From Candidatus Pantoea edessiphila (GTDB lineage: Bacteria > Pseudomonadota > Gammaproteobacteria > Enterobacterales > Enterobacteriaceae): DNA of 64,000 nucleotides. A model generated the notes under the pieces. That model was not told the DNA's origin. It saw nothing but the letters and a program-made list of their open reading frames with translations, and searched no databases. The stretch spans positions 124,001 to 188,000 of the forward strand of contig NZ_PDKU01000001.1 in the NCBI RefSeq assembly GCF_002933355.1, in the 5' to 3' direction. A program made the translations under genes and the position numbers. Of this stretch, positions 1-11,295 are shown in pieces (the stretch's first letter is position 1; the number at the start of each line of letters is the position of its first letter).

Positions 1-36
1 ATTATTTCTCCTGAACATGGTGCACAACAGGAATGA
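1..36 (+). CDS. possible 3' end of an unidentified gene cut by the window edge
   Basis: Reading from base 1 in frame 1 gives eleven sense codons (ending in the residues SPEHGAQQE) and then a TGA stop. The codon choice is less AT-rich than the flanking DNA, which is what the tail of a gene would look like. I do not recognise the peptide, and eleven codons are too few to exclude chance. No hairpin follows directly; the nearest strong one is more than 400 bases downstream. Confidence 0.3.
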   Translation: MISPEHGAQQE

Positions 37-676
37 AGTAATAGTTTGCTAGTATTCTGCGGTAAGGTTAATTGAGTACGTTTATATTTTGAATTCATCT
101 CTATATCTTTATATTATTTAATAAAATGTATTTATTATAATACTTCTAGTAAATTGCTAAAATATTATTTGTTATATATTTTTGCAGTTTATATTTGTAT
201 GATTATTTACGTAAATTATTATAATTTTAACAATAGCATTATAATAATTTATATAACATCCTGCATTTTGAGTTTTATACTAATGAATTTTTCAGTTGAA
301 ACTTATTTAACGTAATAAATACAATCATTATATTACTAGATGTTTTATCTATAACTGAATTTTAAAATTATCAAAAAATAAACTATTTTCAGTAGATATT
401 TTCAGTATGTTTATATATATTTTTAATACTATTTTCATATAATTTTCAATTGAAAAAATAGATAATGTAGATTATCTATTTTTTATTATACATAAAAAAC
501 CGAATCAGTAATTATTACTATTTAATATAAAATATTGTAGATCATTATAAATGAAACATTTACATATTAATAGAATCAAGATCAAAAATAAATATTTTCA
601 TGAAAAATCATGTCAAATTATCCTAATATTTTACTATTTGTGATTCAAGATCAAAATAAGGAACATATAACAAAAA
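37..676. other. gene-free AT-rich stretch before yqhA
   Basis: No credible coding frame was found here on either strand. The only clear structure is a perfect hairpin at 453-484. A short frame starting at 610 runs into yqhA in another frame and has no recognisable similarity. The stretch probably holds the yqhA promoter, but no box stands out from the general AT richness. Confidence 0.6.
453..484 (+). terminator. strong bidirectional hairpin terminator
   Basis: Two 14-base arms (AAAAAATAGATAAT and ATTATCTATTTTTT) are perfectly complementary around a 4-base GTAG loop, and each strand ends in a run of T. This is the form of a rho-independent terminator that could work in both directions. On the plus strand it would stop reading from the gene ending near base 36; on the minus strand it would stop transcripts from rplY and tRNA-Pro. 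Confidence 0.6.
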
Positions 677-1174
677 ATGGAATGGTCTATAGAAAAAATC
701 ATCTATGCATCAAGGTGGTTACTCTTTCCCGTTTATATTGGATTGTCTTTTGGCTTTATTTTACTTACTTTAAAATTTTTTCAACGTATAATTTACTTGA
801 TTCCAATATTATTCACTATATCTGAATCTGGGTTGATATTAATTGTTTTATCTTTAATAGATATTGCTTTGGTAGGTGGATTATTAGTAATGGTAATGTT
901 TTCAGGTTATGATAATTTTATCGTAAAAATGACTGTTAATGATCAACATCAGAAATTAAGTTGGATGGGGAAAATGGATGTCAATTCTATAAAGAATAAA
1001 GTCGCTTCTTCAATCGTTGCTATCTCCTCTGTACATCTTTTAAGGGTATTCATGGAAGTAGAAAAAGTAACTGATAATAAGATAATGTGGTGCGTTATTA
1101 TTCACTTGGCTTTCGTTCTTTCCGCATTTGGAATGGCTTATATTGATAGAATGAGTAAAATATTAAAAAAGTAA
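677..1174 (+). CDS. yqhA: YqhA family inner-membrane protein (UPF0114)
   Basis: The 165-residue product matches the E. coli YqhA family over its whole length (family about 164 residues). The hallmark segments are visible: YASRWLL near residue 11, a hydrophobic span at about 18-37, [12 protein letters not shown] at about 67-78, the internal [13 protein letters not shown] stretch, and a last hydrophobic span before the C-terminus. Three to four membrane helices are predicted. The biochemical role is unknown. The start at 677 aligns with the E. coli start; AAGGAA lies 13 bases upstream, rather far. It stands alone between the 453-484 hairpin and tRNA-Pro. Retention in a reduced genome suggests the membrane function is still needed. 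Confidence 0.9.
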   Translation: MEWSIEKIIYASRWLLFPVYIGLSFGFILLTLKFFQRIIYLIPILFTISESGLILIVLSLIDIALVGGLLVMVMFSGYDNFIVKMTVNDQHQKLSWMGKMDVNSIKNKVASSIVAISSVHLLRVFMEVEKVTDNKIMWCVIIHLAFVLSAFGMAYIDRMSKILKK

Positions 1175-1354
1175 TTATTTTATTAATATGATATAACCTA
1201 TACCATTGCAATTATGTTATATGATTCATTAAACAAAACATAATCAATTTAATTTTAATTAATGAAAAACAAAAATTTTAATATTACTTGTGAAGTATAT
1301 ATTATTTAAAAACTGATCTTTTAATTTTTTAACACAATTTTTCAATCCTTATGT

Positions 1355-1428
1355 TCGGCACGAGAGGATTTGAACCTCTGACCACTGACACCCCATGCCA
1401 GTACGCTACCAGTCTGCGCTACGTGCCG
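1355..1428 (-). tRNA. tRNA-Pro (anticodon GGG)
   Basis: The minus strand folds as a standard cloverleaf: acceptor CGGCACG/CGTGCCG, D-stem GCGC/GCGT, anticodon stem CTGGC/GTCAG with loop ATGGGGT (anticodon GGG), T-stem AGAGG/CCTCT with loop TTCAAAT. It closely matches the E. coli proline tRNA with the same anticodon. The discriminator is A and the next three bases are ACA, so CCA is not encoded and must be added by the nucleotidyltransferase. It lies downstream of rplY on the same strand. Confidence 0.95.
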
Positions 1429-1480
1429 AATTGTGAAATATAATATTTATTATAAATTAACATAATAGGATATTACTGAA

Positions 1481-1765
1481 TTAAACTACCATAAAATCTA
1501 TATGAGTTATTTTTGGCTTATAAGGGTGTCTTTGAATCTCTTGAATTTTAACTTGTTTTTCCATGTCATTCACAATGATTTTAATTGTTTCTTGATAGAA
1601 TTTAATATTGATTTGTAAATTCATAATATAGTTGTGATCTAAAGATATGGGAATATTGCATCCACAAGTATCATAAATGATGGCTGGAAAAAAGTTTTTA
1701 GCTCTTAATCTTCTACTAGCTCCTTTTCCTGTATCTTTCCTTTCTATTGCATTGATAGTAATCAT
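1481..1765 (-). CDS. rplY: 50S ribosomal protein L25
   Basis: This is the short, single-domain L25 that binds 5S rRNA in the large subunit. From the start MITINA the protein has 94 residues, the same as E. coli L25. The conserved GKGASRRLRA near residue 13 and the C-terminal QRHPYKPKITHIDF are both present. The frame stays open upstream to 1801, but the ATG at 1765 is preferred because it aligns with the E. coli start and has AAGGAA just upstream. It follows metG on the same strand after a 74-base gap, and tRNA-Pro follows it. Confidence 0.95.
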   Translation of the reverse strand: MITINAIERKDTGKGASRRLRAKNFFPAIIYDTCGCNIPISLDHNYIMNLQINIKFYQETIKIIVNDMEKQVKIQEIQRHPYKPKITHIDFMVV

Positions 1766-1839
1766 ACTGATTCCTTTACAACTAAAATAATTATCAATCA
1801 TTAAAAATGATTATTATTTTTATATAAAAAAACAAAAAC

Positions 1840-3483
1840 CTATGATTTATTTTTTAATAAATTGTCTATTTGTGATATTTCAATACGACTATACAATTTT
1901 CTATATGAATTTATTTTATGATTGAGTAATGGCTTCTGGATCAGATTAAAATTCAATTTACTATTGAGAAATAATTCTGCACGATCACTTAGAGCAGGCA
2001 TAATAGGTTTCAACCAAGTTATTATTATGCGAAATAAATTTATACCCATTGAACATATTTCATGTAAGTGATTATAAGAGCTTTTATCCTTTACCAACCT
2101 CCAAGGTGATTTTTTATCTATATATAGGTTAGCTATATCAGCCATTGAAATAATCCTCTGTGTTGCTAAATTAAACTCACAATTTAAAAAATAGTTTTCT
2201 ATTTCATCAGAAGTTTTAAGAAAATTTTGATATAATTCCAGATCATCTAATTTATTTGCAAGTTTATTATCAAAATATTTATTAATAAAACTAGAAGTTC
2301 TAGACGCAATATTTATTATCTTGTTAACAATATCGTTATTAACTCGGTTAATGAAATCTCGTAAATTCAAATTGATGTCTTCAATATTAGAAGAAATTTT
2401 CGTTGAGTAATAATAACGTAAACTATCAGAATCTAAGTATTGTAACCATTGTCTAGCAGTAATAAAATTACCTTTTGACTTAGATATTTTATTATTATTA
2501 ACCATAACATATCCATGTACAAATATTTTACTTGGTTTCCTAAAATCACTTGCTTCAAGTATTGCTGGCCAAAATAAGCTATGAAAATATACTATATCTT
2601 TTCCAATAAAATGATATAATTTCGTTTGAGAATTTTTTTCCCAAAATTCTTTGAAATTAATATTGGTACGCTTTTTACACAAATTTTTAAAAGAACTAAT
2701 ATAGCCAATTGGTGCATCTAACCAAACATAAAAATACTTATCACAATAGTTTGGAATTTTAAAACCAAAATAAGGAGCATCACGAGAAATATCCCATTGT
2801 TTTAATCCTATTTTGAACCATTCTTGTATTTTGTTTGATATTTGACTTTGTAATACTCCAGATTGTGTCCAAACTTTTAACATTTCAGTAAAATGAGGTA
2901 AATCAAAGAACAGATGTTCTGATTTTTTAAGTTCTGGTACTGTATTTGATAATATAGATTTAGGTTCTATTAAATCTATACTATTATAAATAGAACCACA
3001 AATTTCGCAACTATCACCATATTGATTAGATGCTTTACATTTAGGACATGTACCTTTTATAAAACGGTCAGGTAAAAACATATTTTTTGTACTATCAAAT
3101 AACTGAGTAATTATATGTTTTTTAATTAAACCATTTTTCTTAAGTCTATTATATATAAATTCAACCAATTTTCTATTTTCATCACTATGAGTTGAGTGAT
3201 AATTATCGAAACTAATATTAAAACCTGCGAAGTCAATTTCATGTCTATTTTTAATTTGAGTAATCATTTTATCTGGAGAAATACCTGTTTGTTGAGATTT
3301 AATCATAATAGGAGTACCATGAGTATCATCAGCACAAATGAAGTATACTGTATTGCCAAGCATTCTTTGATAACGTACCCAAATATCTGCTTGTATATGC
3401 TCAAGCAAGTGCCCTACATGAATGTCTCCATTAGCATATGGTAAAGCACATGTAACTAATAATTTTTTAACTGACTGATTCAT
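1840..3483 (-). CDS. metG: methionyl-tRNA synthetase, C-terminally shortened
   Basis: This class I synthetase charges tRNA-Met for initiation and elongation. The HIGH-type motif is HVGH at residues 22-25, the KMSKS-type loop reads KISKS at roughly 335, and the zinc knuckle [17 protein letters not shown] lies at about 145-165. The anticodon-binding helical domain follows and the protein stops at 547 residues. E. coli MetG has about 677, so the C-terminal dimerisation/tRNA-binding domain is missing; that domain is known to be dispensable for catalysis and monomers are active. The stop is followed only by the 74 bases to rplY, so there is no hidden remainder. The start is supported by alignment ([19 protein letters not shown]). 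Confidence 0.95.
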   Translation of the reverse strand: MNQSVKKLLVTCALPYANGDIHVGHLLEHIQADIWVRYQRMLGNTVYFICADDTHGTPIMIKSQQTGISPDKMITQIKNRHEIDFAGFNISFDNYHSTHSDENRKLVEFIYNRLKKNGLIKKHIITQLFDSTKNMFLPDRFIKGTCPKCKASNQYGDSCEICGSIYNSIDLIEPKSILSNTVPELKKSEHLFFDLPHFTEMLKVWTQSGVLQSQISNKIQEWFKIGLKQWDISRDAPYFGFKIPNYCDKYFYVWLDAPIGYISSFKNLCKKRTNINFKEFWEKNSQTKLYHFIGKDIVYFHSLFWPAILEASDFRKPSKIFVHGYVMVNNNKISKSKGNFITARQWLQYLDSDSLRYYYSTKISSNIEDINLNLRDFINRVNNDIVNKIINIASRTSSFINKYFDNKLANKLDDLELYQNFLKTSDEIENYFLNCEFNLATQRIISMADIANLYIDKKSPWRLVKDKSSYNHLHEICSMGINLFRIIITWLKPIMPALSDRAELFLNSKLNFNLIQKPLLNHKINSYRKLYSRIEISQIDNLLKNKS

Positions 3484-3734
3484 AATGTAATATATTTAAA
3501 GATTTCAAATGAAATTTAATATTTATTTAATAATTAGTATTTTCTTTAAGGAACTGTATAGAAGATCAATTAATCAACTTAATTAAGTATTATTCATACT
3601 GCATACTAACTAATATTTTATTAATCGATTGTTTTAGATGTTTTAAATATAAATACAGAATTAATTTAATTAAAATATATTTCACAATGCTATCAAAAAT
3701 TTTAATTTAAATCAAATTTTATGGAGAATAAAGT

Positions 3735-4298
3735 ATGTCTATTATTAATACTAAAGTAAAACCATTTAAAAATATTGCATTTAAAAAAAATGAATTTATC
3801 GAAGTTACAGAACAAAATTTAGAAGGTAAGTGGAATGTTTTTATTTTCTATCCTGCTGATTTTACATTTGTTTGTCCTACTGAATTAGGAGATATAGCTG
3901 ACCATTATATTGAATTTCAAACACTTGGAGTTGATGTGTATTCAGTCTCTACTGATACTCATTTCTCTCATAAAGCTTGGAATTCTTTATCCGATACTAT
4001 ATCAAAAATTAATTATGCAATGATTGGTGATCCCACCGGTATTTTAACTCGTAATTTTGATATGATGCAAGAAGATACAGGCACAGCGAACCGTGGTACA
4101 TTTATTATAGACCCAAAAAATATTATTCAATATATTGAAATAAATCCTAATGGTATTGGTCGTAATGCAATTGAGTTATTAAATAAAATTGAGGCTATTC
4201 AATATATTTATAATAATCCAGGAAAAGTTTGTCCTGCCAAATGGAAAAAAGGTGATGATAGTATAACTGTTTCTATAGATTTAGTTGGTAAAATTTAA
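3735..4298 (+). CDS. ahpC: alkyl hydroperoxide reductase subunit C (2-Cys peroxiredoxin)
   Basis: This 187-residue peroxiredoxin reduces hydrogen peroxide and organic peroxides in the cytosol. The peroxidatic cysteine is C47 in FTFVCPTE and the resolving cysteine is C166 in GKVCPAKW, the same positions as in E. coli AhpC (187 residues). A GGAG ribosome site stands before the ATG. The reductase partner ahpF is not next to it, unlike in E. coli, so it may be elsewhere, or another thioredoxin-type donor may be used. A hairpin at 4320-4361 probably ends the transcript. Confidence 0.96.
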   Translation: MSIINTKVKPFKNIAFKKNEFIEVTEQNLEGKWNVFIFYPADFTFVCPTELGDIADHYIEFQTLGVDVYSVSTDTHFSHKAWNSLSDTISKINYAMIGDPTGILTRNFDMMQEDTGTANRGTFIIDPKNIIQYIEINPNGIGRNAIELLNKIEAIQYIYNNPGKVCPAKWKKGDDSITVSIDLVGKI

Positions 4299-4319
4299 TT
4301 TATAATTGTCTTTTATATA

Positions 4320-4361
4320 ATATACCAGTACTCGATATTGAGAAATTGAGTATTGGTATAT
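4320..4361 (+). terminator. hairpin downstream of ahpC
   Basis: ATATACCAGTACTC and GAGTATTGGTATAT pair over 14 positions with one G-U pair around a 14-base loop, starting 22 bases after the ahpC stop. The stem is followed by only three T's, so termination may be partial. Confidence 0.5.
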
Positions 4362-4477
4362 TTAAAATTATTATGACATAATACATTAATTAATCTATAT
4401 TATGGTATTAATCATGGTATTATGATTAGAAAAATATTGATTAATTTATAAATAATATAAACTATAGAGTTGATTTC

Positions 4478-5065
4478 ATGAGATTATGTGATCGAGATAT
4501 TGAATCTTGGTTAGAATGTGGTAATTTAACCATAATACCACGTCCTCCTGCTAACCGTATAACTGGTGCTACAGTAGACTTAAGATTAGGTAACCAATTT
4601 AGAATTTTTAATGATCATGCAAACGCATATATAGATTTGAGTGGATCTGAATGTACAGTGCGTAAATCATTAAATCAAGTAATGAGTAATGAAATTAATT
4701 TAATGGATAATGAATTGTTTTTTCTTCATCCTGGTAATTTAGTCTTAGCAGTAACATTAGAGTCTATAATTATGCCAGATAATCTAGTAGGTTGGTTAGA
4801 TGGAAGATCTTCATTAGCTCGTCTTGGATTAATGGTTCATGCAACTGCTCATCGTATTGATCCTGGTTGGGAAGGTCATATTGTTTTAGAATTTTACAAT
4901 TTTGGCAAAATACCGTTAGCATTGCGTCCAGGTATGACTATCTGTGCTCTTAGTTTTGAAATACTTTCTAATTCAGCATTAAAACCATATAATATTCGCA
5001 AAAATTCAAAATACTATCGTCAAAAAGGAGCAGAAAAAAGTAAAATCAATGAAGATTTAAAATAA
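4478..5065 (+). CDS. dcd: dCTP deaminase
   Basis: The enzyme deaminates dCTP to dUTP, feeding dTMP synthesis. At 195 residues it matches E. coli Dcd (193). The active-site segment GRSSLARLG carries S111 and R115, and the catalytic glutamate E138 lies in WEGHIVLEF, all at E. coli numbering. The start MRLCDRDIE is the family start. It is a single gene between ahpC and the convergent his operon. No oddities were seen beyond a slightly extended, Lys-rich tail. Confidence 0.96.
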   Translation: MRLCDRDIESWLECGNLTIIPRPPANRITGATVDLRLGNQFRIFNDHANAYIDLSGSECTVRKSLNQVMSNEINLMDNELFFLHPGNLVLAVTLESIIMPDNLVGWLDGRSSLARLGLMVHATAHRIDPGWEGHIVLEFYNFGKIPLALRPGMTICALSFEILSNSALKPYNIRKNSKYYRQKGAEKSKINEDLK

Positions 5066-5147
5066 ATAATGATTCATTAAACATATTATTTTTAAGCTGC
5101 TATAATTATGATGTAGTTAATATAAAATAAATATTTTACGTAGATAT

Positions 5148-5774
5148 TTATATAGAGTTATTATTTATATTGCGTTTCTTTAAATTATTAACAATCATAT
5201 TAAAATCGATGCCTTGATCTTGTAATAATATCAATAAATGATAAATCAGATCAGATGCTTCATTAATCAGTTCTTGATGATTATTTGTTACAGCTGCTAA
5301 TGCACATTCAACTGCTTCTTCCCCAACTTTTTGTGCAATGCGTTTAGTTCCACTAGCATAAAGTTTGGAAGTATAAGAATTATAAACATGATATTTTTTG
5401 CGTTCAGCTAATAATTTTTCTAATCTATAAAAAAATGACCAATTAGATTCTGAAATACAAAAACAGCTATAATTTCCTAAATGACAAGTTGGACCAACTG
5501 GATTTACTAAAATTAATAATGTATCTTTATCACAATCTATTGTGATATCAATTAATTTTAATAAATTTCCTGATGTTTCTCCTTTAGTCCATAAACAATT
5601 TTTAGTGCGAGAAAAAAAAGTTATAATACCTTGTTCTAAACTTTTTTTTAATGCTTGTTGATTCATATAACCATGCATTAACACTTGACTTGATATATAA
5701 TCCTGAATGATAGTTGGTATCATACCTTGTGTTTTTTCCCAATTTAAACAGGAAATTTCTTTTGCATTTATCAC
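5148..5774 (-). CDS. hisI: bifunctional phosphoribosyl-AMP cyclohydrolase / phosphoribosyl-ATP pyrophosphohydrolase
   Basis: This is the HisIE fusion that carries out steps two and three of histidine synthesis. The N-terminal cyclohydrolase domain (about residues 1-115) has TKGETSGN and the zinc-site CHLGNYSCF; the C-terminal pyrophosphohydrolase domain (about 120-208) has the helical signature [13 protein letters not shown] followed by [10 protein letters not shown]. Length 208 against about 203 in E. coli. It is the last gene of the his operon and its start overlaps the hisF stop by four bases, a sign of translational coupling. Confidence 0.96.
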   Translation of the reverse strand: MINAKEISCLNWEKTQGMIPTIIQDYISSQVLMHGYMNQQALKKSLEQGIITFFSRTKNCLWTKGETSGNLLKLIDITIDCDKDTLLILVNPVGPTCHLGNYSCFCISESNWSFFYRLEKLLAERKKYHVYNSYTSKLYASGTKRIAQKVGEEAVECALAAVTNNHQELINEASDLIYHLLILLQDQGIDFNMIVNNLKKRNINNNSI

Positions 5775-6541
5775 TTACGAATCTCCACACCATGATCTAT
5801 TAAAAATTTTTTCAATTTACGTATGTTAATAATTTTATTATGGAACACTGACGCAGCTAAAGCTCCATCTACATTTTGATTAAACGCATCTAAAAAATGA
5901 TACATTTCTCCAGCTCCTCCTGAAGCAATTAAAGGTACTTTACATATATTTCTTACTTCTCGCAATTGCACTAAATCATATCCATTACGCATGCCATCTT
6001 GATTCATCATATTTAGTACTATTTCTCCTGCCCCCATATTTTGAACTTGTTTAACCCATTCAATTGTTTCCCATTGAGTGATAACCATACGAGATACATC
6101 ACCTGTATACTGATAAACCAAGTATTTATTTTGAGTTTTATCAAACCAAGTATCGATTCCTACAACGATGCATTGTACTCCAAAACGATCTGCTAATTGT
6201 GTTATTAATGAAGGATTTAATAAAGCTGGTGAATTTATAGAAATTTTATCAGCGCCGGATTGAAGGATATTAGAAGCCTTTTCCAAATTATTAATACCAC
6301 CTGCTACGCAAAAAGGAATATCGATTAATTTTGCAACACGAGAAACCCAACTTTTATCAACTACTTTTGAATTAACGGATGCATTAATATCATAAAATAC
6401 TAATTCATCTGCTCCTTCTTCAGAATAGTATTTCGCTAATGATAAAATATCACCAACAATTTTATGATTGCGAAATTTAATACCTTTGACAACTCGATTA
6501 TCATGAACATCTAGACAAGGAATTATTCTTTTTGCCAACAT
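5771..6541 (-). CDS. hisF: imidazole glycerol phosphate synthase, cyclase subunit
   Basis: HisF is the TIM-barrel partner of HisH and converts PRFAR plus ammonia into imidazole glycerol phosphate and AICAR. The two catalytic aspartates are D11 in IPCLDVHD and D130 in VVGIDTW. The 256-residue length is standard. Its start lies 19 bases inside the 3' end of hisA and its stop overlaps the hisI start, so the three distal genes are tightly coupled. Confidence 0.97.
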   Translation of the reverse strand: MLAKRIIPCLDVHDNRVVKGIKFRNHKIVGDILSLAKYYSEEGADELVFYDINASVNSKVVDKSWVSRVAKLIDIPFCVAGGINNLEKASNILQSGADKISINSPALLNPSLITQLADRFGVQCIVVGIDTWFDKTQNKYLVYQYTGDVSRMVITQWETIEWVKQVQNMGAGEIVLNMMNQDGMRNGYDLVQLREVRNICKVPLIASGGAGEMYHFLDAFNQNVDGALAASVFHNKIINIRKLKKFLIDHGVEIRK

Positions 6542-7260
6542 TTAATTGCCTCTAGAAGAGTAAATTTATTTTCAAGTAATGCACGTCCAACAATTATAGA
6601 TTGAACTCCTATATTCCGTAATGATATTATATCATTTAATGAACTGATACCTCCTGAAGATTGAAATATAATTTTTGGAAATTTTTCTATCATTTCCTTA
6701 TATAAATTAATATTAGGTCCAAGTAAAGTTCCATCTCTATAGATATCTGTACACAATACATATCTTAGTCCTACTGATTGAAAATTCTTTATTATTTCTT
6801 CTATTGTTGTATTAGAAGTATTTTGCCAACCATCGATTGCAACTTTTTTTGAATAATTAACATCAATACGTATATCAATTGCTAATACAATATGTTGAGA
6901 TCCAAATTCAATGAACCATTTTTTTACTTCTTCATGATTTTTTACTGCCATTGATCCTATAACTACACGATTTGCACCAGAATCAAGTAACATTTTGACA
7001 TCATTTTTAGTTCGAATACCACCTCCAATCTGAATGCAAACATCAATATTTTTTAATAAATTTTTCAATAAATGAATTTGACGTTTATTAGGGTTTTTTG
7101 TTCCATTTAAATCAATTAAATGGATTAATTTAGCTCCTTCCTCAGTATATTTTTTTATATGTAGGAAAGGATCTATGTCATAATTTAATTTTTTATTATA
7201 AGATCCTTGATATAATCTAACTACATTACCATCCATTAGGTCTAAAGCTGGAATAATCAT
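6523..7260 (-). CDS. hisA: ProFAR isomerase (phosphoribosylformimino-AICAR-phosphate isomerase)
   Basis: HisA catalyses the Amadori rearrangement of ProFAR to PRFAR and is a half-barrel-duplicated (beta-alpha)8 protein like HisF. The first catalytic aspartate is D7 in [10 protein letters not shown]; the IQIGGGIR phosphate loop and the later SSGGISSL and IVGRALLE segments are all present. Length 245 is standard for E. coli HisA. It shares one base with the hisH stop (TAATG), indicating stop-start coupling. Confidence 0.97.
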   Translation of the reverse strand: MIIPALDLMDGNVVRLYQGSYNKKLNYDIDPFLHIKKYTEEGAKLIHLIDLNGTKNPNKRQIHLLKNLLKNIDVCIQIGGGIRTKNDVKMLLDSGANRVVIGSMAVKNHEEVKKWFIEFGSQHIVLAIDIRIDVNYSKKVAIDGWQNTSNTTIEEIIKNFQSVGLRYVLCTDIYRDGTLLGPNINLYKEMIEKFPKIIFQSSGGISSLNDIISLRNIGVQSIIVGRALLENKFTLLEAIKCWQKE

Positions 7261-7847
7261 TACATCTCCAAAAAATTTTTTAATAACTGCGATCCTACTT
7301 TATTAGAACGTTCAGGATGAAACTGTACTCCAAAAAAATTATTTTTCTGTAAAATAGCTGTAAAAGGTTTACCATAACAAAACTGAGATATAGTATTACT
7401 ATTTACTGGCATAGCATAGCTATGCATGAAATAAAAATAGCTTTCATTATCAATTTTTTTAAATAAGTCATTATTAGATAGAAATTTAATTCTATTCCAT
7501 CCTGTATGTGGTAACGGTAAATGAGTGTTTATTAAAGAAGTTGATTCATTAACAATACCTAAAGTATTTATACCACCATTTTCATCACTACTAGATCCTA
7601 GTATTTGCATCCCAAGACATATACCTAACATTGGTTTTTTAAAGCATTTAATTAAGTCAACTAAATTATTTTGATATAAATTATTCATAACTGTTTTTGC
7701 TGTACCAACTCCAGGTAAAATTAGTTTATCAGCACATAATATAGTATCATCATCACAGCTAATATCAGGAGAATATCCTATACGTTTTATAGCCCACTTT
7801 ACTGATAATATATTAGAACAACCAGTATCCAAGATAACAATTTTCAT
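7260..7847 (-). CDS. hisH: imidazole glycerol phosphate synthase, glutamine amidotransferase subunit
   Basis: HisH is a class I glutaminase that supplies ammonia to HisF. The nucleophile is C77 in LGICLGMQ, and the C-terminal FHPERS gives the His and Glu of the triad. The 195-residue protein is of family length. Both ends are TAATG overlaps, with hisB upstream and hisA downstream. Confidence 0.97.
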   Translation of the reverse strand: MKIVILDTGCSNILSVKWAIKRIGYSPDISCDDDTILCADKLILPGVGTAKTVMNNLYQNNLVDLIKCFKKPMLGICLGMQILGSSSDENGGINTLGIVNESTSLINTHLPLPHTGWNRIKFLSNNDLFKKIDNESYFYFMHSYAMPVNSNTISQFCYGKPFTAILQKNNFFGVQFHPERSNKVGSQLLKNFLEM

Positions 7848-8914
7848 TATAAAATCCCTTTAGAACTTGGAAGAATGTTTCCGTCTAAACGAATAGCCTG
7901 TCTTAAAGTCCGTCCAAAAACTTTAAATAAGCTTTCTGCCATATGATGATCATTTTTTCCTTTAGTTTTTAAATGAATAGTACTCATCATTCCATAGGAA
8001 ATAGAGCTAAAAAAATGCTGTATCATTTGCGTACTTAAATCACCCACATGTTGATGATTAAATTTAGCTTTAATATTAATGTAGGGACGTCCTGATATAT
8101 CTAATATACATTTTGACAAACATTCATCCATTGGAAGGATAAAACCATATCTTCCTATACCAATTTTATCACCTAGTGCTTTTAATAATGCTTGTCCTAA
8201 GACTATACCTGTGTCTTCAACAGTATGATGATCATCAATATAAAGATCTCCTTTAACATTAACATTCATACAAAAACCACCTTGTATTGAAATTTGTTCT
8301 AACATGTGATCAAAAAAACCTATACCAGTATGTATACTACTCTGACCTTCAATATCTAACCAAATTTCAATTAATATTTTTGTCTCTTTTGTGTTGCGTT
8401 CTATTTTTGCATATCGTTTAAGGCTAATTAAATATTTTGTAATTTCATTCCAATATTTACCTTTCTTACCATATCTAATTGATTTGATACCCATATTATG
8501 CGCTAATTGAAGATCACTTGAACGATCACCAATAACATAACTATGATTTTTATCAATTATGTCATGCCTTAACCATTTTTCTACCATCTTAGTTTTAGGT
8601 TTTCGGCAACAACAATTATCTTCTTTTGTATGTGGACAAATCAATATGTCATCAAAAACAACTCCTTGTGATTTAAAAATTTGTATCATTAAGTTGTGAG
8701 GACCATCAAAATTAATTTTAGGAAAATTGATTGTTCCTAGACCATCTTGATTAGTAATCATCACAAGATTGTAACCATTAGTTTGTAAAGATAAAAGAGC
8801 AGAAATAACATTTGGTTCAAAATGTAGTTTACTTATATGATCTACTTGAAAATTTATTGCAGGTTCTGCAATGATAGTACCATCACGATCAATAAAAAGT
8901 GTTTTTTGATTCAT
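7847..8914 (-). CDS. hisB: bifunctional histidinol-phosphatase / imidazoleglycerol-phosphate dehydratase
   Basis: The N-terminal HAD-type phosphatase domain (about residues 1-165) begins with the DRDGT loop (D9 and D11) and carries a zinc-binding cluster [15 protein letters not shown] near 103-117. The C-terminal dehydratase domain (about 166-355) has the metal-binding HHTVED and the second HHMAESLFK segment. The fusion and its length (355) match E. coli HisB. It lies 11 bases after hisC. Confidence 0.97.
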   Translation of the reverse strand: MNQKTLFIDRDGTIIAEPAINFQVDHISKLHFEPNVISALLSLQTNGYNLVMITNQDGLGTINFPKINFDGPHNLMIQIFKSQGVVFDDILICPHTKEDNCCCRKPKTKMVEKWLRHDIIDKNHSYVIGDRSSDLQLAHNMGIKSIRYGKKGKYWNEITKYLISLKRYAKIERNTKETKILIEIWLDIEGQSSIHTGIGFFDHMLEQISIQGGFCMNVNVKGDLYIDDHHTVEDTGIVLGQALLKALGDKIGIGRYGFILPMDECLSKCILDISGRPYINIKAKFNHQHVGDLSTQMIQHFFSSISYGMMSTIHLKTKGKNDHHMAESLFKVFGRTLRQAIRLDGNILPSSKGIL

Positions 8915-8925
8915 ATTTATTCCAG

Positions 8926-9990
8926 TTATAAATCTTGTAACGCGGTAATTACATGTTCACATTCTTGACGGGTTCCAACAGATATGCGTAAACATTTTTC
9001 TAATCCAAGATTTTTATCTTGATCACGTAATATAATTCCCTTGTTCCATAAATATTTAAATACTTTAGCTGAATTTTCAAAACGTACTAAAATATAGTTA
9101 GATTCACTTGTAAATACTTCTTTCACACAATTACATAGAGTAAGTTGTGTAAATAGCCATACCTTATTGATATTTAATTGTTTGACATTGTTTTGCATCA
9201 AAATAATATTCTCTTTACTTAATGCTTGAGTTGCTATATCAGATACTGGTATTGCTACAGGATAAGGTGTGATTACTTTTAGTAAAAGATTAATAACTTT
9301 ATTATCAGCTAAGATAAAACCACAACGTAAACCGGCTAAAGCAAATGCTTTAGATAGAGTACGCAATATTATTAAATGTTTATGATTTTTTAACAATTTT
9401 ACTAGTGTAGACTGAATGCAAAATTCAATATAAGCTTCATCTACTACTAAAAGTACTTTACTAGCGGTAATTTCTAGAAGATTGTAAATATCATTTAGTG
9501 GAATAAGATTACCAGTAGGATTATTTGGACGACAAATATAAATGACTTTTACATGATTTAAATTTTCAGCAATTGACTGTATGTTTAGCTGCCAATTATT
9601 GATTGTAGGAACAATGCGATAGTTAATACCGATAATTTCAGCACTAACTTTATACATACCGTAAGTAGGTGGACAAAACAAAATAAAATCTTTACCCGGT
9701 TCACAAAAAGTTTTCATTATTAACTCTATTGCTTCATCTGCTCCACGGCTTGCTAGAATTTGGTCAGAATTTAAATTAGCATAATCAGCATAACGTGCAA
9801 TCATTAATTTTGGTTGACATTCGGGATACCTATTCATCGTTTTCTGAGATAGCTCAAAATGTACGGAAATTGGAAATTCATTAGCATTTAGCCATATATG
9901 ACCCTTTCCTCCTAAACGACGTGCTGATTGATATGGTACTAAATTATTCACATTTTTACGTGCTAAATTTTTAATCATATTAAAATTCAT
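8926..9990 (-). CDS. hisC: histidinol-phosphate aminotransferase
   Basis: This fold-type I PLP enzyme transfers the amino group to imidazole acetol phosphate. The PLP lysine sits in [11 protein letters not shown] (about residue 215), preceded by VVDEAYIEF, and RPNNPTGN is the cofactor-contact loop. Length 354 against 356 in E. coli. Its start overlaps the hisD stop by four bases. Confidence 0.96.
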   Translation of the reverse strand: MNFNMIKNLARKNVNNLVPYQSARRLGGKGHIWLNANEFPISVHFELSQKTMNRYPECQPKLMIARYADYANLNSDQILASRGADEAIELIMKTFCEPGKDFILFCPPTYGMYKVSAEIIGINYRIVPTINNWQLNIQSIAENLNHVKVIYICRPNNPTGNLIPLNDIYNLLEITASKVLLVVDEAYIEFCIQSTLVKLLKNHKHLIILRTLSKAFALAGLRCGFILADNKVINLLLKVITPYPVAIPVSDIATQALSKENIILMQNNVKQLNINKVWLFTQLTLCNCVKEVFTSESNYILVRFENSAKVFKYLWNKGIILRDQDKNLGLEKCLRISVGTRQECEHVITALQDL

Positions 9991-11291
9991 ACTTTTTCCT
10001 TCAATACAGCAACACGCAAACTAACAGCTTTTCTATGAGCATCTAATTTTTCAGCTGCAGCTAAAGTTTCAATTGTAGAAGATAAATTCATTAAACCTTG
10101 TGCAGTAATTTCTTGAACGGTAATTATTTTTTGAAAATCTATTATACTAAGACCAGATAAAGTTTTAGTGTATCCGGATGTTGGCAGTACATGATTAGTC
10201 CCAGAAGCATAGTCACCAGCTGATTCTGGAGACCATGGACCTAAAAAAATTGATCCCGCATTATTAACTAGTTTTAAAATATTTCTCGGGGTAGATGTTT
10301 GAATCATTAAATGTTCAGGTCCGTACATATTGGATAATTCTATACATTCTTGTAAATCTTTAAGTACAATAATTAAACTGTTATTTAATGATTGAATTAT
10401 AATGTTTTTTCTTTTTAAGTTTATTAATTGTTTTTTTATAGTTGTTGCAACTTTTGTTGCTAATTTCAGAGATGTAGTTAAAAGAATTACTTGGGAATCT
10501 GGTCCATGTTCTGATTGAGATAACAAATCAGCTGCAATAAATTCTGGATTAGCATTATTATCAGCAATTATTAATAATTCTGATGGACCAGCAGGCATAT
10601 CAATTTCTATACCTTCTAATCTTTGACTTATTTGCTTTTTAGCTTCAGTTACATAAACATTTCCTGGACCAAAGATTTTATCTACCCGTGGTATTGTCTT
10701 AGTACCAAAACCAAGTGCTGCTATTGCTTGCGAACCACCTACTTGATATATTTCTGTTATTTTACACAGATTAGCAGCATATAAAATTTCATTAGAAATT
10801 GGCGGTGGAGAACATATTACTATATTTTTACAACCTGCAATACGTGCTGGAATTGCTAACATGAAAACGGTAGAAAATAATGCTGCAGAACCTGATGGAA
10901 TGTATAATCCTACTGATTTTATAGGACGAGTAATTTGTTGACATCTTACACCTGTTTGTGTTTCTAGATCAACAAGATTTAGAATTTGTGCTTGATGGAA
11001 AGTTGTTATATTATCAAAAGCATTTTTCATAGCTTTTTTTAATTTGTTACCAATCATCATACTAGATGCTGAAATTTGCTGCGATGTAACATGTAAATCT
11101 GTAAGTGATATTTTATCTAATTTGATATTTAGGTCATATAATGCTTTATCTCCGTGTATTTTCACTTCATTTAATATATTAAATACTGTTTGCTCTACAT
11201 TCATGGAAGAGGTAGTTTTTGGACGTGTTAGAAGTGTTTGTCTTTGTAATTTAGTACATTTTCCCCATTCAATTGGAACTAAATATTCCAT
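9987..11291 (-). CDS. hisD: histidinol dehydrogenase
   Basis: HisD performs the last two NAD-dependent oxidations from histidinol to histidine. The 434-residue protein has the family core segments, including [20 protein letters not shown], the zinc-site [11 protein letters not shown] and YGPEHLMI, and the conserved [13 protein letters not shown]. Length equals E. coli HisD (434). Four bases separate it from hisG. Confidence 0.97.
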   Translation of the reverse strand: MEYLVPIEWGKCTKLQRQTLLTRPKTTSSMNVEQTVFNILNEVKIHGDKALYDLNIKLDKISLTDLHVTSQQISASSMMIGNKLKKAMKNAFDNITTFHQAQILNLVDLETQTGVRCQQITRPIKSVGLYIPSGSAALFSTVFMLAIPARIAGCKNIVICSPPPISNEILYAANLCKITEIYQVGGSQAIAALGFGTKTIPRVDKIFGPGNVYVTEAKKQISQRLEGIEIDMPAGPSELLIIADNNANPEFIAADLLSQSEHGPDSQVILLTTSLKLATKVATTIKKQLINLKRKNIIIQSLNNSLIIVLKDLQECIELSNMYGPEHLMIQTSTPRNILKLVNNAGSIFLGPWSPESAGDYASGTNHVLPTSGYTKTLSGLSIIDFQKIITVQEITAQGLMNLSSTIETLAAAEKLDAHRKAVSLRVAVLKEKV

Positions 11292-11295
11292 ATGT

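Noticed and set aside
610-825. 71-codon open frame overlapping the start of yqhA
   Set aside because: It lies in another frame over yqhA, shows no family features, and yqhA is clearly the real gene.
1191-1222. ATATAAC/GTTATAT inverted repeat after yqhA
   Set aside because: The stem is only seven A/T-rich pairs with a long loop and no T-run; expected by chance in this composition.
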